Assembly (NCBI RefSeq): GCF_030704535.1
Contig: NC_081823.1
Location: 6,020,501 to 6,084,500 of the forward strand
Origin: Vitis vinifera
Taxonomy: Eukaryota; Streptophyta; Magnoliopsida; Vitales; Vitaceae
Reading direction: 5' to 3'
DNA length: 64,000 bases
Positions 34,215 through 47,500 of the stretch are shown piece by piece (the stretch's first letter is position 1; each line of letters begins with the position of its first letter). Made by a program: the position numbers and the translations under genes. The notes under the pieces are model-generated. The model was not told where the DNA came from. It saw only the letters and a program-made list of their open reading frames with translations, and ran no database searches.

Positions 34215-37200
34215 AATAATCAAAACCCTGGCTTTAGGTTGCTAACATTATCAATTTATCATCTCGCCAATAGATTGCGATAAACAGAGAAACACTTTCG
34301 GTTAGCAAATTAAGATATATGAATGATAGGCTTCGTTTCATGGTCATCCATTGAAAACAAAACAAAGACATACCCACAACTTCCCATCATTGGATGGAAA
34401 TAGGGAATGATGCACTGACTTCTCTCACAAACAAACATAAAATACAAGTTGAGGGGAAAAAACAATTGCTTTTAAAATTCCCAAACACAACCCAACCTAT
34501 GACTTTATGTGTTGCAATTCATTTTTTTTTTTTCCTATTTTTAAAAAATCAATTTGTTTGGTATTGTGTGACGTCTGGTTTGTTATTTTATTTGTTTTAG
34601 AGGCAGCAACATTCTCCCCATAGGAGATCAACATGGCTGGTCTTTTATTAACTTTACACCTCATTGGATGTTAACGAACCCCACTTGAATCAATGAAAAA
34701 TAAAGTCATTTTGATGAGAAAAAAGATTTGGGTTTGATTAATGCAAACCCAATTATTGATTTTTGTACATTTTAATTCAAAGTTGATTTTTTTTTAATAT
34801 TTTGAAAATTGATTGATCACCGGTACATAGTATTTAGGTGACGGTTGATTTTTTTAATATGAGATTATATTTGTACTGTATTTGAGATGAACCTCGTCGA
34901 TCAGTCATACGACGATAAATTCGTTCTTGGCCCTTGTACATACCGTCGATTCAAATGGATTTATGGGTTTAAATTTCTTGGAATTTCAATAAAAATCATT
35001 AGAAAAATTTAAAATATCATTTAAACCTTTAATATAAAATAAAAGTTAAAATTTTGAATTTTAAAATATGATTTAATTTTTTTTAAAATAAAGGGCATAT
35101 TAAGATCAAAAAAACAAAAATGACATTATTGTATCTAGATCTCATAATGAATTATTGATTTGTGTCCATTTGAAATCAAGTGTTGCAATTTTTATTTTTA
35201 TTTTGTAAGTTTTTTCATATGTCTAATATGCTTTAGGAACTTTAGGAGGTTGAGATGGGAAATTTTGTATGTATTTATATTTTTTGTGGTTCATATAATG
35301 CTAAGTGTCACAGTTGAACCCAATCCACTAGGCTGCCACTAAAAAAATAAACACCATCATATGCATCTGCCCTCATTGTTGATAACATTATATTCTAAAA
35401 TGTATACATGGACTCCAAATTTGTCTCTTGCATTTGAATGAAAATTCTAAGAACTTTGTGAAAAAGGGTAATGACATTGATCCCATTCCAACCTCACAAT
35501 TCTTTCCCTGGTTTTGTTTTCCAAGGAAACAGACCATGAAAAAACAAAATCCACAAGGCCAGTAATGATAGTTAGGCAATTCTAATGACCCATGATTTGA
35601 ACCAAGCCCTAATATTTTACATGCATGGCACATCCCCACCAAGGGCAAGAAACACCAAGAAAAGGGTTTTAAGTATTCCACAAAAATATTGTCTCCATCA
35701 GTAATTGTCTCCATTGTAGGAGTCCTTTTGGTGTTGGGCACTCAGTGAAGGGTCATGTCCATCCACCACCGGCCTGATCACCTTTGCCCTGTTCTGTGCA
35801 AACATCTTAACTGTCAATTTTTGTAATCTTCCAATTCAGAAACCCATGTTCCTTAGCCATTTTCATTCAAGCTCTCACAAACCCTAAACACCCTTTTGAA
35901 ATCACAGTCCAAAATTGAAAAAAAAAAATGGGACTTGTTTATCATTATTGACTTTGCATCCTCTTCATGACATTCCCATATGGAAGGTTATTTAAAATAA
36001 GATCTAAACCTACTCCCTTTCTCTCATTTTCTTTGTTGGGTGTTTGATCAAGTCACCAAATGTTGGTGGCCTAATCTTTATTAGGTCACTAGAAAATTCC
36101 CAACTTCAGATATTAAGATATTAATATACATGTTCAAAAAAACTAAAAGGTGGGTGGCTTATATAGGTCCCCTAAGGGTGAGGCATTAAGTTTCCCTGTT
36201 TGTTTAATGGGAAATTGAAGAAGGAAAATTTAGGGTGGTGATGGGTCTCATTTTTAATATTAACATGGATGAATTGAGGCCACTACTTGGTAGTGGGGTC
36301 CCAAACTAACATGATTCTTCATGAACTTGTCCCAAACTTAGGCCAGCTTCACTCTATTTTCCTTTTCAAAGATGTGTTTTCCAATTTGGATTGTGGACAT
36401 GGTTAGAGGAATGTAGCTTTCAAACTTGAACCATCATCTATCAAAATTTAGAGCTGAGAATGAAATCTCATGGTATTGGTGCACGTGTGCTTGATTCATC
36501 TACCGCACATGCCAGCACATGTAAAGTTGAACAACTTGACAAATGTGTCATGTCTTATCATTAATTCGAAAAAGAAAAAAAAATCATTAACTTTAGTACA
36601 TGGAGAAAAAATATAAAAGAAAATATAAAATAAATTTAAATCGTCATCTAATGCTTATTTAATTTATTTTATATAAAAATTAAATAATTTGAAAATATAT
36701 AAATTTTAAAATAATTTTGTTTACATTTTTTTCTTAATCACATACCTTTTAAAAACAAAACATACCCTACTTCTTACGCTTTCAATCTCAATCAACTAGA
36801 CAAAACCGGAGAATGAAATAAAATAAATTATTTATTTGGCATTGGACTCATTGGTCATGGATTTAAGAATTTGACCAAGAAAATATTGAGAATTCAAGAG
36901 TGAAGCAAGCCTTGAATGGTGGAAAAAAAAGGGTGGAGTTGTGAGTTGTTGAGGCTCAAATGTGCTGATGAAGATGAGAGTTTGTGTATCTATTTTCTTT
37001 TCATGCTAAAAAGTTTCTCAAGAAACAAACAAAGCCCTAAATGCAGGGCAAGATAGGTCACTTTCTGTGTAAGAAAAATATGGACTCACACAAGAAGCAT
37101 GGAAATTTTCATTTTTATGGAAAGCAAATGAAACCAACCATTTGGCTACCATGTTAAAATGACAATACATAGAAAATGTAAGCATACATACCTTGAGACT

Positions 37201-37939
37201 TTGGATGATTGTCATGACCTTCATCACATGTACACTACATTTGCAGGTGCCAAAACAGATCTGCCCTTGTATGCAAGTCCAAAGAAGGTATGACAGAGTA
37301 ATTTCTCGATAACAGCAGCGACACGTCGCTATTGTACAAACATAATGCACATGCATGCTCACAAACTTATGGCAGTGAAGGGTTTATCAGATGGATCCCA
37401 GTTCATAATAATGCTACCTGTCATATTTTACAAAAATCAGTGGCAGAATGACATCTGAATGTAAAACAAAATATAGTCTGCATTATGAAAGTATCGACAT
37501 AATGAATCAAGGGCTGCATTATTTGGTACTTGTGAGCATCATATAGGAAGAGTGTAAACATTTCGCTTTCAGAGTGCTCCCAAGGCGAGATCTGGTTGTT
37601 GAATCTTGGAGATAGACCACTAGTACCGTAGTGCACCGAATTCATTTTCAAGGAGAGTAGATCTATTTCAAGGACAGTGCTTGTCATGCCTTAATCGATA
37701 AGTTTTTCATTTTATTCATTCTGTTCTTTGTTTGTGTTTTTTGAATTAGTTTTTTGTTTTCATACCCTTAAATTCCAACACATCCAAGAGATGAAATGTG
37801 GGAAAAGTTAATTAATTATGTGGCAACATGAAGAAAATGGGATGGACAAGACAATCTGCTAAATCAAAAACATCCCAGATGAACGCTAGGAAAGAAATGT
37901 ATCAACAAATGTTTTAACATTTTCTGTTGTGTGAATGTT
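34215..37939. other. Intergenic, nothing convincing
   Basis: 3.7 kb without a supported gene. Frames such as 35388-35741 (-) and 37018-37362 (-) lack recognisable domains, splice-compatible neighbours or a credible start. The part close to 37.9 kb may be 3' UTR of the minus-strand hypothetical gene. Confidence 0.35.
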
Positions 37940-38879
37940 TCAACAACCAAAATTTTCGCTGCCTTTCATGTAGTGAAAGAAATGTCCAACGAGGGATTCA
38001 TCGTCAAGACCTTTGATCTTCATGACCTCTTCATACAACTTGTCTACGCTCGGATTGTCACATCTCTCGGCCACAGCCTTGGCTATCTTACCAGCGTTTG
38101 CCACCATAGAACTAATCGTCTCAGCGATTCTATTGATGGGACAGGGCTTGTTTACGTACAATTTGGAGTGTGCTGATGAAGCTGACTGCTTGGATGAAGC
38201 ATCCATGCCTTTGGTTATGTTATCAAGTTTGGTATCTTCATCCATAGCCATAATCAGCTCATCAGTCTCCAAAACCTCAGCATGCTCAAAATACCATAAA
38301 ACCAGGCTTAAAATTTCTGCTGCAGAAGCAGCAAGAACAGCTATGATCTCGTTTCTTTCTGGAATAATTCCTTGATTATTCATCTAGAATGCATAAACAA
38401 AGCAGCAAAGAAAATGATTAACAAAAAGTTAAGTGTATATTTATGCAATGATAGAAGTAAAATGTGTCCTCAGCCTATATAGTCCATTGGTGCCAGCTGT
38501 GGTATTTGACTGCCCTTCCTCCCTCACTCTTCACAGTATTAAGAGCTAAATTTTCTTCAACAAGTGACGGAGAAAACTTGACTCTACAAACCTCTATTCA
38601 AATCGTGGAAAACTACATGAATGCTCTTCCCCCACTCAACACTACATTAAGCCATACCCACTGTTAAGTCCTTGGCCATCATTTTCATACATGGTCACCA
38701 ACTCATGAACATATGTATTGCATATCACTATGAGATTTTAGTTTTCTCCTAGAGCACAATGCAACTTTATCAACAACATTAAATAAGGAGTGGACATTAA
38801 CCATGATACCTGGAAAAGCCGAGTGCGTGGCCACAAGTGAAAGGGCAACCAAAGCAGAAATCAACAGTGGAGACTCCAT
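37940..38879 (-). CDS. Hypothetical protein, possibly with signal peptide; function unknown
   Basis: A 147-aa frame (37940-38383) begins directly after a splice-acceptor-like TTCTAG, so it may be a second exon. A candidate first exon (38802-38879) starts MESPLLISALVALSLVATHS, a good signal peptide, and joins in phase only if the weaker donor ATG|GTTAAT is used; the better-looking CAG|GTATC donor gives a stop. The joined product would be 173 aa. The body is Ala/Asp/Glu-rich and mostly helical, with KLYEEVMKIKGLDDESL near the C-terminus, which faintly recalls the C-terminal part of plant Myb/SANT-like proteins; that resemblance is weak. It could instead be a gene fragment. No neighbour suggests a role. 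Confidence 0.4.
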
Positions 38880-39632
38880 GCAAAACTAATATTAATACTA
38901 TCAGGGCAAGATTTCCAACAAGTTCAAATATTGGAAACAACGGGGTGAGGATTTGTTGGTTCACATGATAAAGTCAACTGGAAATAGAACAAGACAAGTT
39001 TAATCTGTATTCAATCAACCGCAATTTATGCTGATAAAAATGCCAAGGTGGCACAGTCAACAACAACTAAATAAAAGAACCCCACTTCAAGTCAAAATCA
39101 GCCAAACCCACCAGCGATGGGAAGAAGGACACCAAGATGCATCCCTGCTATCCTATTCAAATAAGCAAGTGAAGAATAATTTCATTGTGGATGGTGGGAG
39201 CAGGGTAGGAGTAGATTTTTTTTATGGCTGGTGCCCACCAAGTACAAAATATTCTAACTAGAAAATTATTTGGTTGGTGATTTAAGGCACAATATCTACT
39301 GTATTGCACCGTCAAATAAATAGTCCGGAATGTTTTGATATACAGCCCACTCTTTTGGTTGGAACGATAGCAACTTTCCCCCAAAAGTTTATTATATATC
39401 AAAGAGGGCTAGAACTCATTATGTGAGCCTTGGCAGACACCCTTCATTAAGATGATTACTTATTCATGGCAAATCTGATGGTCATAAAGATAAGCAAGGG
39501 CTTGATTCACCAATAAAACTCCAAAAAACAAGGAGACCTCCCTCTTTCCCTTGGAAAGGAATACATAATCACCTTTGCACTTGTAGCAAAAGAGGCATAA
39601 TATAATCACCGTACAAAGTTAAGAGATGAGAT

Positions 39633-39725
39633 TGTTAACGAGCATGATATGGATATTGAATCAAAATACTACAAGCTTAAGTTTTTAAGAAAATTGATAA
39701 TTCAATATGATATCAGAACTTGATT
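39633..39725. repeat. LTR-derived dispersed repeat copy
   Basis: GAGCATGATATGGATATTGA, CTACAAGCTTAAGTTTTTAAG and TTCAATATGATATCAGAACTT match the copies at 15578-15850 and 40990-41075. The end resembles the TGGTATCAGA primer-binding site of copia-type elements. Confidence 0.45.
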
Positions 39726-39825
39726 TGACGAATGTTATGCGTTTGAGTCGCCTTTCCTCAATTTACATGTTTATTTCCCTATTTCCATGTTTGGCAGTTC
39801 AAAAAGGACTATTTGCACTTGTTTG

Positions 39826-40908
39826 TAGGGATGACAATGTGACGGGTTTTTTCGGGTACCCGCCTCGCCCCTAATGGGACGGGGTTTAAATTTAATAAAC
39901 AGGTTTGGGACGGGTATGCGATTTTTTTTTTAAACCCGGGGCGGGTTCGAGTATTGCCCCATCCCACCCCGCTCCGTTTACATATAAAATTAATTTTAAA
40001 ATTAAATTTAATTTAAAATTTAAAATTAATTTAATTTAAAATTTTATTTTACTATTTTTAATATATGGATAATAATAAAATTTTTTAATAAAATAATTTA
40101 TAAAAAATATAATAATTTATTATTTATAAAATATATTTATTTTAATGTAATTAAAAAATTTAAAAGTAATTTAAAAAAGAAAAAATAAAAAATAAAAAAG
40201 CTAAACGGGGCGGGGCAAGGCGGGTATGAGAAATTCCCATACTTGTCCCATCTAGGGATGGCAACGGGGCGGGTTCGGGGCGGGGCGCCCCCCTCCCAAC
40301 CCCGCCCCGTTTATTTAAACTAATTCCCATCCCCGTCCCATTTAAAAAATTAAACGGGGCGGGGCGGGCGGGTATGCTACATTCCCATACCCGCCCCGTT
40401 TAACTTTTTATTTAATTTTAATTTTAATTTTTTTAAAAAATTACTTTTAAATTTTTTTAATTATATTAAAATAAATATATTTTATAAATAATTAAATAAT
40501 TATATTTTTTATAACTTATTTTATTAAAAATAATTTATTATTATCTATATATTAAAAATAATAAAATAAAAATTAAATTAAATTAATTTTAAATTTTAAA
40601 TTAAATTTAATTTTAATTTTAATTTTATATATAATCGGGGCGGGGCGGGACAGGGTGGGGCAATACCCGAACCCGCCCCGGGTTTAAAAAAAAATCCCAA
40701 ACCCGTCCCATACCAGTTTAGAAAAATAATATCCCACCCCATTAGGGGCGGGTACCCGAAATGACCCGCCCCATTGCCATCCCTAGTCCCATCCCGCCCC
40801 GCCCCATTTAATTTTTTAAACGGGACGGAGATGAGAATTGTTTTTAATAAATGGGGCGGGATTGGGATGGGGGCGATCCATCTTGAACCCGCCCTGTCGC
40901 CATTCCTA
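39826..40908. mobile_element. hAT non-autonomous element (outer), split by a family member
   Basis: Starts TAGGGATGACAATG and ends GTCGCCATTCCTA, flanked by a perfect 8-bp duplication CTTGTTTG (39818-39825 and 40909-40916). Rich in GGGGCGGG and CCCGCCCC words near both ends. Removing the inner insertion (40253-40785) and one 8-bp duplication leaves about 542 bp. No transposase; mobilised in trans if at all. Confidence 0.85.
40253..40785. mobile_element. hAT non-autonomous element (inner), inserted in the outer copy
   Basis: Starts TAGGGATGGCAACGGGGCGGG and ends CCCATTGCCATCCCTA with an 8-bp duplication GTCCCATC on both sides (40245-40252, 40786-40793). Its 533 bp is nearly the same length as the reconstructed outer copy, with the same GC-rich ends and AT-rich core, so it is the same family. 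Confidence 0.85.
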
Positions 40909-40989
40909 CTTGTTTGTGCACGTGTGGTATAAGATTGCATGTGAGAGAGGGAGTTAAGGAGCTACACGTGTGAGAAAGAGGGTGCTAAA

Positions 40990-41075
40990 AAGTATGATAT
41001 GCATATGTATTGAATTCAAACCCCGTGAACTTAAAGTTTTAGAAAAAATGGTATTCAAATTGGTAGTTGAGTAGA
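40990..41075. repeat. LTR-derived dispersed repeat copy
   Basis: AAGTATGATATGCATATG, CGTGAACTTAAAGTTTTAG and ATGGTATTCAAATTGGTAG match the copies at 15578-15850 and 39633-39725. Confidence 0.4.
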
Positions 41076-41602
41076 GATAAAGGTTAATGGAAAAAACTAT
41101 GAAAACCATAATGAATGCTATGGGGAAAAATATGCAGAGAGAGAATTTTCTCCCTGACACCAAAATCATATCTTGACTTATGACACCTACTAAACGTGAT
41201 AAGTGATCCAAAGTAGAGAAATAAATTCTGATGCTTCTACAAGACATCCAAAGTATCCTTTCATTATTCAAAGTGCATGACCTCAACCATACAAGGTTTC
41301 TTAGTTAAATAATCAATCTTTTATATATATATATATATATTCTAAGAGCTTCTAACCTTCAAACTTCCTTGGAAGCTAATAAGTTCCTTATCAGGATTTC
41401 CCCAGACAGAACTATATCAAGATCCATGATGTTTGAATGAGTTCCAGGTTATCTATCAATCAAATGCAACCTTACCCATTAACCAAACTTCGTGAGAGTC
41501 CACAATCTAACTCTAATGGACGGGCATCCCAAAGGGTAGAAATGCACACTAACACAGCAAGCTTTGACGGCATTGAGCAATATCAAGAAATTAGTCCGTG
41601 GG

Positions 41603-43400
41603 TGTTTGATAAATTAACTTAATAACTTAAAGTGATTTAATAGCTTAATTTAAATCATTAAAAAATTAAATATATTTGGTAAAATTACTTAATAGTGTGA
41701 CTTAAAGTAAGAAACAACTTTAAGTAATAAGTAAAGATAATTAACTTATTATCAAGTTTATATTTTCATTTTACTTTTTTATATTACTTCCATTTGTCTT
41801 AATTATCTCTACAATTTCCTTTCCTATTTTATGACCTCGACTATTAATTGATTTGCTTTACCCTAGTTAAACTTATGAGGATAAAAATGTCAATTTGATG
41901 ATTTAAAATAAATTTTAAATTAATTTTATTAAACAATCTTAATATTCAAAATAAAAATTAAGTAATAAATACTAAGTTTTATTATTAGATAACTTTATAC
42001 TATGCATTTTTTAAATCATTTTTTTATCATAGTTTCTTCATTTAAAGAAATTAAAATTCTAAAAAAAAAACCTTTTTTAGTTGATATCTAAATGAAACTC
42101 TATTATTAATTGATTCATATTAAAATTGAACTTCTTTTAAAATATCTTTTTTTATTTTTGTTTATTTATTATAATAAAATTAGAATTTCAAATAAATTCT
42201 ACTTAATTTACTTATAAGAACTATTTTGTTTTTTTACTAAAATGTTAATAAAAAACTGAAAATCATAATTACATTATAAAAAATAAAAATGATAATGACA
42301 TTAATTAAGTATTAAATTGTTTTTATTTACTAGAAACTATTTATGATATATAATATTTTTTTTTCAATTTTATTATAATTTTTACTCTATAATTTATTTT
42401 TATTGGTTTTATTATTATGTATTACTTTAAAAAAGAAAAACTACATTTAGTTGTCAAAAAATTTTAAAAAAATTAGAAAGAAAAAGAAAAGAAAATGATG
42501 AATAAATTATTTTTAGTTCCTTATCCATAAAATTTTTGAGAAAAATATATTTAAATTATTAACAAATAGACTTTCTCAAAATTTTCTTATTTTTTTTAAA
42601 GGAAAATATTATAAAATTTTTAATAGCATTTTTTTTTTTGTTTTGTTTAGATTTTTTTTTAATTTAGTTTTTTTTTTTTAATTTCTCTATCTCATTTTCC
42701 TTGAGAAGAATGATTTTCCTTAAAATTTTATTTTATTTTAAACTTTTCCATAATATATTTTTATTTTCATGAGATATTGTCTACAATATTTAAAATTTTA
42801 AAGATGTCATATAATAACTATAAAGTTAAATTAAAAAAATTAATCATTTTGAGATGTCAGATATTTTCATTGTCAAACGATTGATTATATTCAATATTTA
42901 AATTTAAGATAATATCAAACACTTTTCACTTTTATTAATTCAATAATTCTAATTTCAGTACTTCTAATTTAGCACCAACTTTAGCAATTAATTTTCAATT
43001 TTGTTAAACTTCATCTTTGTCTCTTTATTTGAAATAAAATATGTTTTAATCTTTTTGAATTGAAAAATGAGAAGATAATTATTAAATTTTAAATAATTTT
43101 ATCATAGATTTAATAACTTTAAAACATTAATGAAAACAACTTAACATTTAATACCATTTAAATATTAATAAAAAATAAATAGTGTATACACTTGATTGAT
43201 TCACCACCTTCTAAGTCCATCTAACTTAAACTAGATTGATTCACTAGAGTTTAATGCTCAAAATCAAACCAACACTACACAACCAATTTTCTTTTTAGAT
43301 TTGATTAGTTTTGTTCTCAATGCGTCTAATTCAACTAAATTGATTTGATTATATTTTAGTGCTCAAAATCAAACCGATCGTTCAAATCATGCACACCCTT
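41603..43400. repeat. AT-rich repeat element, left end related to window start
   Basis: Begins GGGTGTTTGATAAATTAACT followed by TTAATAACTTAAAGTG and related words; this matches the reverse complement of the right edge of the element at 1-490. The right end is not clear; an inverse-like ATCAAACACTTTTCACTTTT is seen near 42910. All 1.8 kb is AT-rich, with no gene. Confidence 0.4.
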
Positions 43401-43779
43401 AATTAGCTATAAGCTAAAAACCCTTTTATTTTAAATGGGCCCTAATTTAATTTAATTCAACTAAACCAAGTTATGATTGTTAGCCTATAAACTACGGTAA
43501 TTTAATTTGTGCTAGCTTGTGGTGTGTTAAGAAGTCCCATTACAATGTAGTTAGGGTACTCTAATGGATGAGTTTATTCTATTATGTTCAAAATTCAACG
43601 AACAAACCCTTATCGATAATCCAATTGGATTCAAAATTGGAACAACCTCTTAATGGAAAAGGATCCATGACATGATTAAAAATTCATAGTTGAGTGTGAT
43701 TTAAAATATAAAACTAATAAATTTATCCATTTAGATATATATTCATATATTTAAATTCAAACTAAATTGATAATGGAAT

Positions 43780-44507
43780 ATCCAGATGCAATCAAATAAT
43801 TAAACCATAAAAATCCATTTAGATATTCTGAATTCAATCAAATAATTTCTCATCCACCACAGCAATTCACCGGCTCATTGCTTGTGGCTCAAATTCACTC
43901 CATTTTTTTCACAAAAATTCATGCCCCCTTGTTATATATTATCATCCTTATACGACAGCAGCCCCCATTCTTAACGTAAGAACCAGTGAGTGATTCTCTC
44001 TGAACTAGTAACACTGTGATATTTTGTATGGATATTAACGTAGCAGAAGCCAACCACAGTGAGACAATTAGGAGTGTCAGATTGCTACGTAGGCTTCGAG
44101 AACACCGTTCACCTGGCAGCTGCTTCTCTCTTCCACCTGCCCGTTATATATGTAGTGTCACTGCACTCACGTTTTCCATTTCCCATTTCCCAAACACGAT
44201 CCTTCTCGATAAAACCGAAGCCGCAAGGGCAAGAGAAGAAAGAGTGTGATTTTCCCTATAATTTGTTCTACTAATTGATCACTAGTTATCATACATGTAA
44301 GTGCAGATTTCAACGTTTATATATGTTCTCATTTCTTTGATTGATCTTGTGTATTTCCCATTTGCCGTTCCATTTTTCTTTTAATTTTTTTTGGGTTTTG
44401 ATCAAACCAACAATTTGTGTTTTCTCCAAGCTGGTTCTCTGCAATTGGAGTATGGATTTGAAGGACATTGTGATCTAACATGAGTTAATGATGTAATGCA
44501 GTTCAAA
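43780..44507 (+). promoter_or_regulatory. Promoter and 5' leader of START gene copy 1
   Basis: Blocks here (for example GTAAGAACCAGTGAGT at 43976-43991 and TTGCTACGTAGGC near 44091) recur in the same order upstream of copy 2 (58400-59122). A TATATAT box is at 44145-44151. A donor-like CAT|GTAAGTG at 44297 and the acceptor TGCAG at 44497-44501 suggest a 5'-UTR intron, as in HD-Zip IV genes. Confidence 0.55.
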
Positions 44508-47500
44508 ATGGAAGGTGGGCTTGAGGCAAGTGGAAGCAATGGCGAGGAGAACAATAGAGATGATGACTTGAACATGACAATAAGGGAGATCTTGGAAACG
44601 AAGGAGAAGGGTAGTGATGATGACTTGAACATGACCATAAGGGAGATCTTGGAAATGAACTCAAGTCTTCGGTATGAAGAGATTGATCGTGAACTCAAGG
44701 AGATGAAAAAGTAGGGTTTTTGAATCTAATAATGGACATGCATTTTGTTTATTTATTTAGTTAATTAATTTTTTTGGGGTGTTTTGATCATACATTTTGA
44801 TTCTAAAGGTGTTAGGGCTTTTATTTGTTTTGTCAGTTTTGTTGAAGATGTTCCCACTAAGAGGGTGGAGCCTGAAGGAGATTTAGGGTTTCAGGCAAGA
44901 GAGGTAAATAGGGTTACTGATGTAAACAGCATTATATATGGGTTGTTTGTAAAATTGTGACAAATAAGCATTTGGATGGGTATCTCATACAAGATCCATG
45001 TCCAATGGAAGAATAGTGGAACTTGATAGAAAAATCCTAGAAACCTGCCAGCCAATTTGAAGAAGTACAAAGAAATTTGATAAAACTCAGCTCATTTCTT
45101 ATCAAGGTTTTCATAAAGCTCTAGTTAACCACATTCATTATTAACCAAGTGTACATCTTTTATGCTTTCTCTTAATGATTTTGCATTCTTGAAAATTATT
45201 TTCTTTTAGTACTTTTTGATTAAGATGGGGATGGAATTTTCTTTTGAGAAGTAATGTTGATTTTTTGATTTTGGTTATAATTGTGATTTTATTTTTATCT
45301 TCCCAAGTGCAGATTGACAGTTTCTCAGGAAGTGGTAGAGATGAAGAAGACCCTATGTCCTCTTCTCCTCCACTTCCTCCCCAAATAGTCCAACATTCAA
45401 TATTAGATACTGAGATTGAGGATTTTGGGTCGCTTTCAGGAGCTAGAATGGAGTTAGACCGAGCGAGTGATCTCCTTGTGTCGGTTTCTGTTGGAACTGA
45501 GGAAAACAAGCAAAAAATTGTAGACCTCAGTTCTGCAGCATTGAAAGAACTACTAAAAATGGCCAAGGAGAAACAGCCTCTATGGCGAGACTGTATAGAT
45601 GGGGAAGTTCTAAATCATATAGAATACACAAAGCAATTTGGGGAGATTGATAAAACTGCGGAGAAAATAATGAGAAAGACCGAAGAAACTCTATTGTCTC
45701 CAAACTTGGGCAGCCCAAGACACATTTCAGCATTGCCTGAAGAATCAAGGATAACTCTTTATACTGAAGCTTCAAGACATACTCAGTTTCTCCCTGTGGA
45801 TCCAGTCCACATAGTTGAACTGCTCATGGATATGGTCAGTTTTTCTCTCTCAATTAATAATCGAAGATTTTATTGTTATGCTGTCTGGCATTGAGGAATA
45901 ATGTTTGCTTTCCTTGTTTTCAATATCAGAATCAGTACTCAACTGTATTTTCTAGTATTGTCTCAAGAGCCACAATACTGGGCAACCTGTCAACAGATAC
46001 CCCAGGGAACTATGATGGAGCTCTGCAAGTGGTAATCGAAATTAAATCTAAACTTCCTCTCATTTTATATTTGTTTTGAGTGTATATATTGAAGTGTTAG
46101 TTTAATCACAACCAACCCAGGCATGACTAAAAATTGGGGCTTGTGTTTAAATCATGTTCATTAGTAATTATTTTTGGTCTATCAATTTGTATGTCTCATA
46201 TTCCTTAACTTGGCATGATTTTGATTGGCACTAACTGAAGCATGAGAAGCTTGTAAATATTACTATAACACTACTGATTATTGACCTTTTCTTCATCATC
46301 ATATGACACAGTTCATTAGTTTTCAGATGCATAACTCTTATATGAATTCTTAAAGTTTCTCTATTGCATTGTGTTTATGAACAGTATCATACAGCTGATT
46401 ACTTCAAATCAGCTGTATGCCCTGGAATCCCTTTTTCTTTCTTTAACTTTCTTGATCATTCATGCATTGAATTTTGATTCCCTTGTTCATATCAATGCAA
46501 TCACTGTTACAAGGATTGGTTCCTAAAAATATTCTCATCTTAAATGATTTTCTAGATGGCGGTAGAATTTAACGCCCCTTCACCACTCCTTCCAACGAGA
46601 GAGTGTCATCTTGCAAGACACAGTAAGCAGCTGGCCACTGGGATATGGGGGGTGGTAGATGTTTCCTTGGAAAGTTTATTTCCTAATCCGCTAATAAGGT
46701 ATCGACGAAGGTCATCAGGCTGCCTCGCTCAACAATTGCCAAATGGAGTCACCAAGGTCAGTGGATATGTGACAAATTAAACATGAACGCCCTTTCAGTT
46801 CACCTCAATCATATGTTTCTGAGTCTTCTGTATCCTCAGATCATCTGGGTTGAGCACTCGGAAGCAGATGATAGTTCAGTTCCCGAAATGTTTCAGGCCC
46901 TGGTTACCTCCGGCCATGCATATGGTGCAAAGCATTGGCTTGGAAATTTAGTTAGACAGTGTGAACGCCTTGGACATATAATGGCTAGGAGTGATCCAAA
47001 ACCTGGTGGTAGGCTTATCATATCATAAATCTGAAACCTAAATATCCTGCATTGATATATAGTCTTACTTTCAAATTGATTAACTACTGTGTTGGTTACG
47101 TATTCGACCTTTATTTCTTCACAGAAATGGTTTCTCCTGGAAGAGAGAATGTGTTGTGCCTTGCTGAGCGAATGATGAGAAAATTTTGGGCTAATCTCAG
47201 TGATTCATCAGAAAACACATGGAGGCCAGTACCACTAAAGGGAGCTGAAAATGTTCGGGCCATGATCAGAAGTGGTGAAGATGAAGAAGGACGACCTCCT
47301 GGTACAGCGATAGTTATTGCAACATCTGTGTGGGTTCCTGCATCACCAAGGAGGGTTTTTGATTTCCTCCATGATGTGCATACACGAAATAGGGTAAGTT
47401 TTGATGTGATAGCGTTTTCCGTTATTGATTCATGGGATCCTAGCTAGCCTCCATATTTCTTTTATTGTCAATATTAGGGACAGGAAGGTGCTAAACCAGG

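Noticed and set aside
35388-35741. 117-aa minus-strand frame
   Set aside because: No recognisable domain, biased Cys/Phe/Gly composition and no splice-compatible neighbours.
38013-38375. 120-aa plus-strand frame with hydrophobic stretches
   Set aside because: It is antisense to the better-supported minus-strand frame; no start context, splice partner or family resemblance.
44016-44274. Overlapping 77- and 71-aa frames upstream of START copy 1
   Set aside because: They lie across the inferred promoter, TATA box and 5' leader; the equivalent region in copy 2 does not keep the frame, so they are not genes.
43400-45312. Possible hidden homeodomain exon for START copy 1
   Set aside because: I looked for the WFQNRR-type segment and flanking KKRYHRH in all plus-strand frames between the leader and the START exons and saw none; likewise for copy 2 at 58400-59851.
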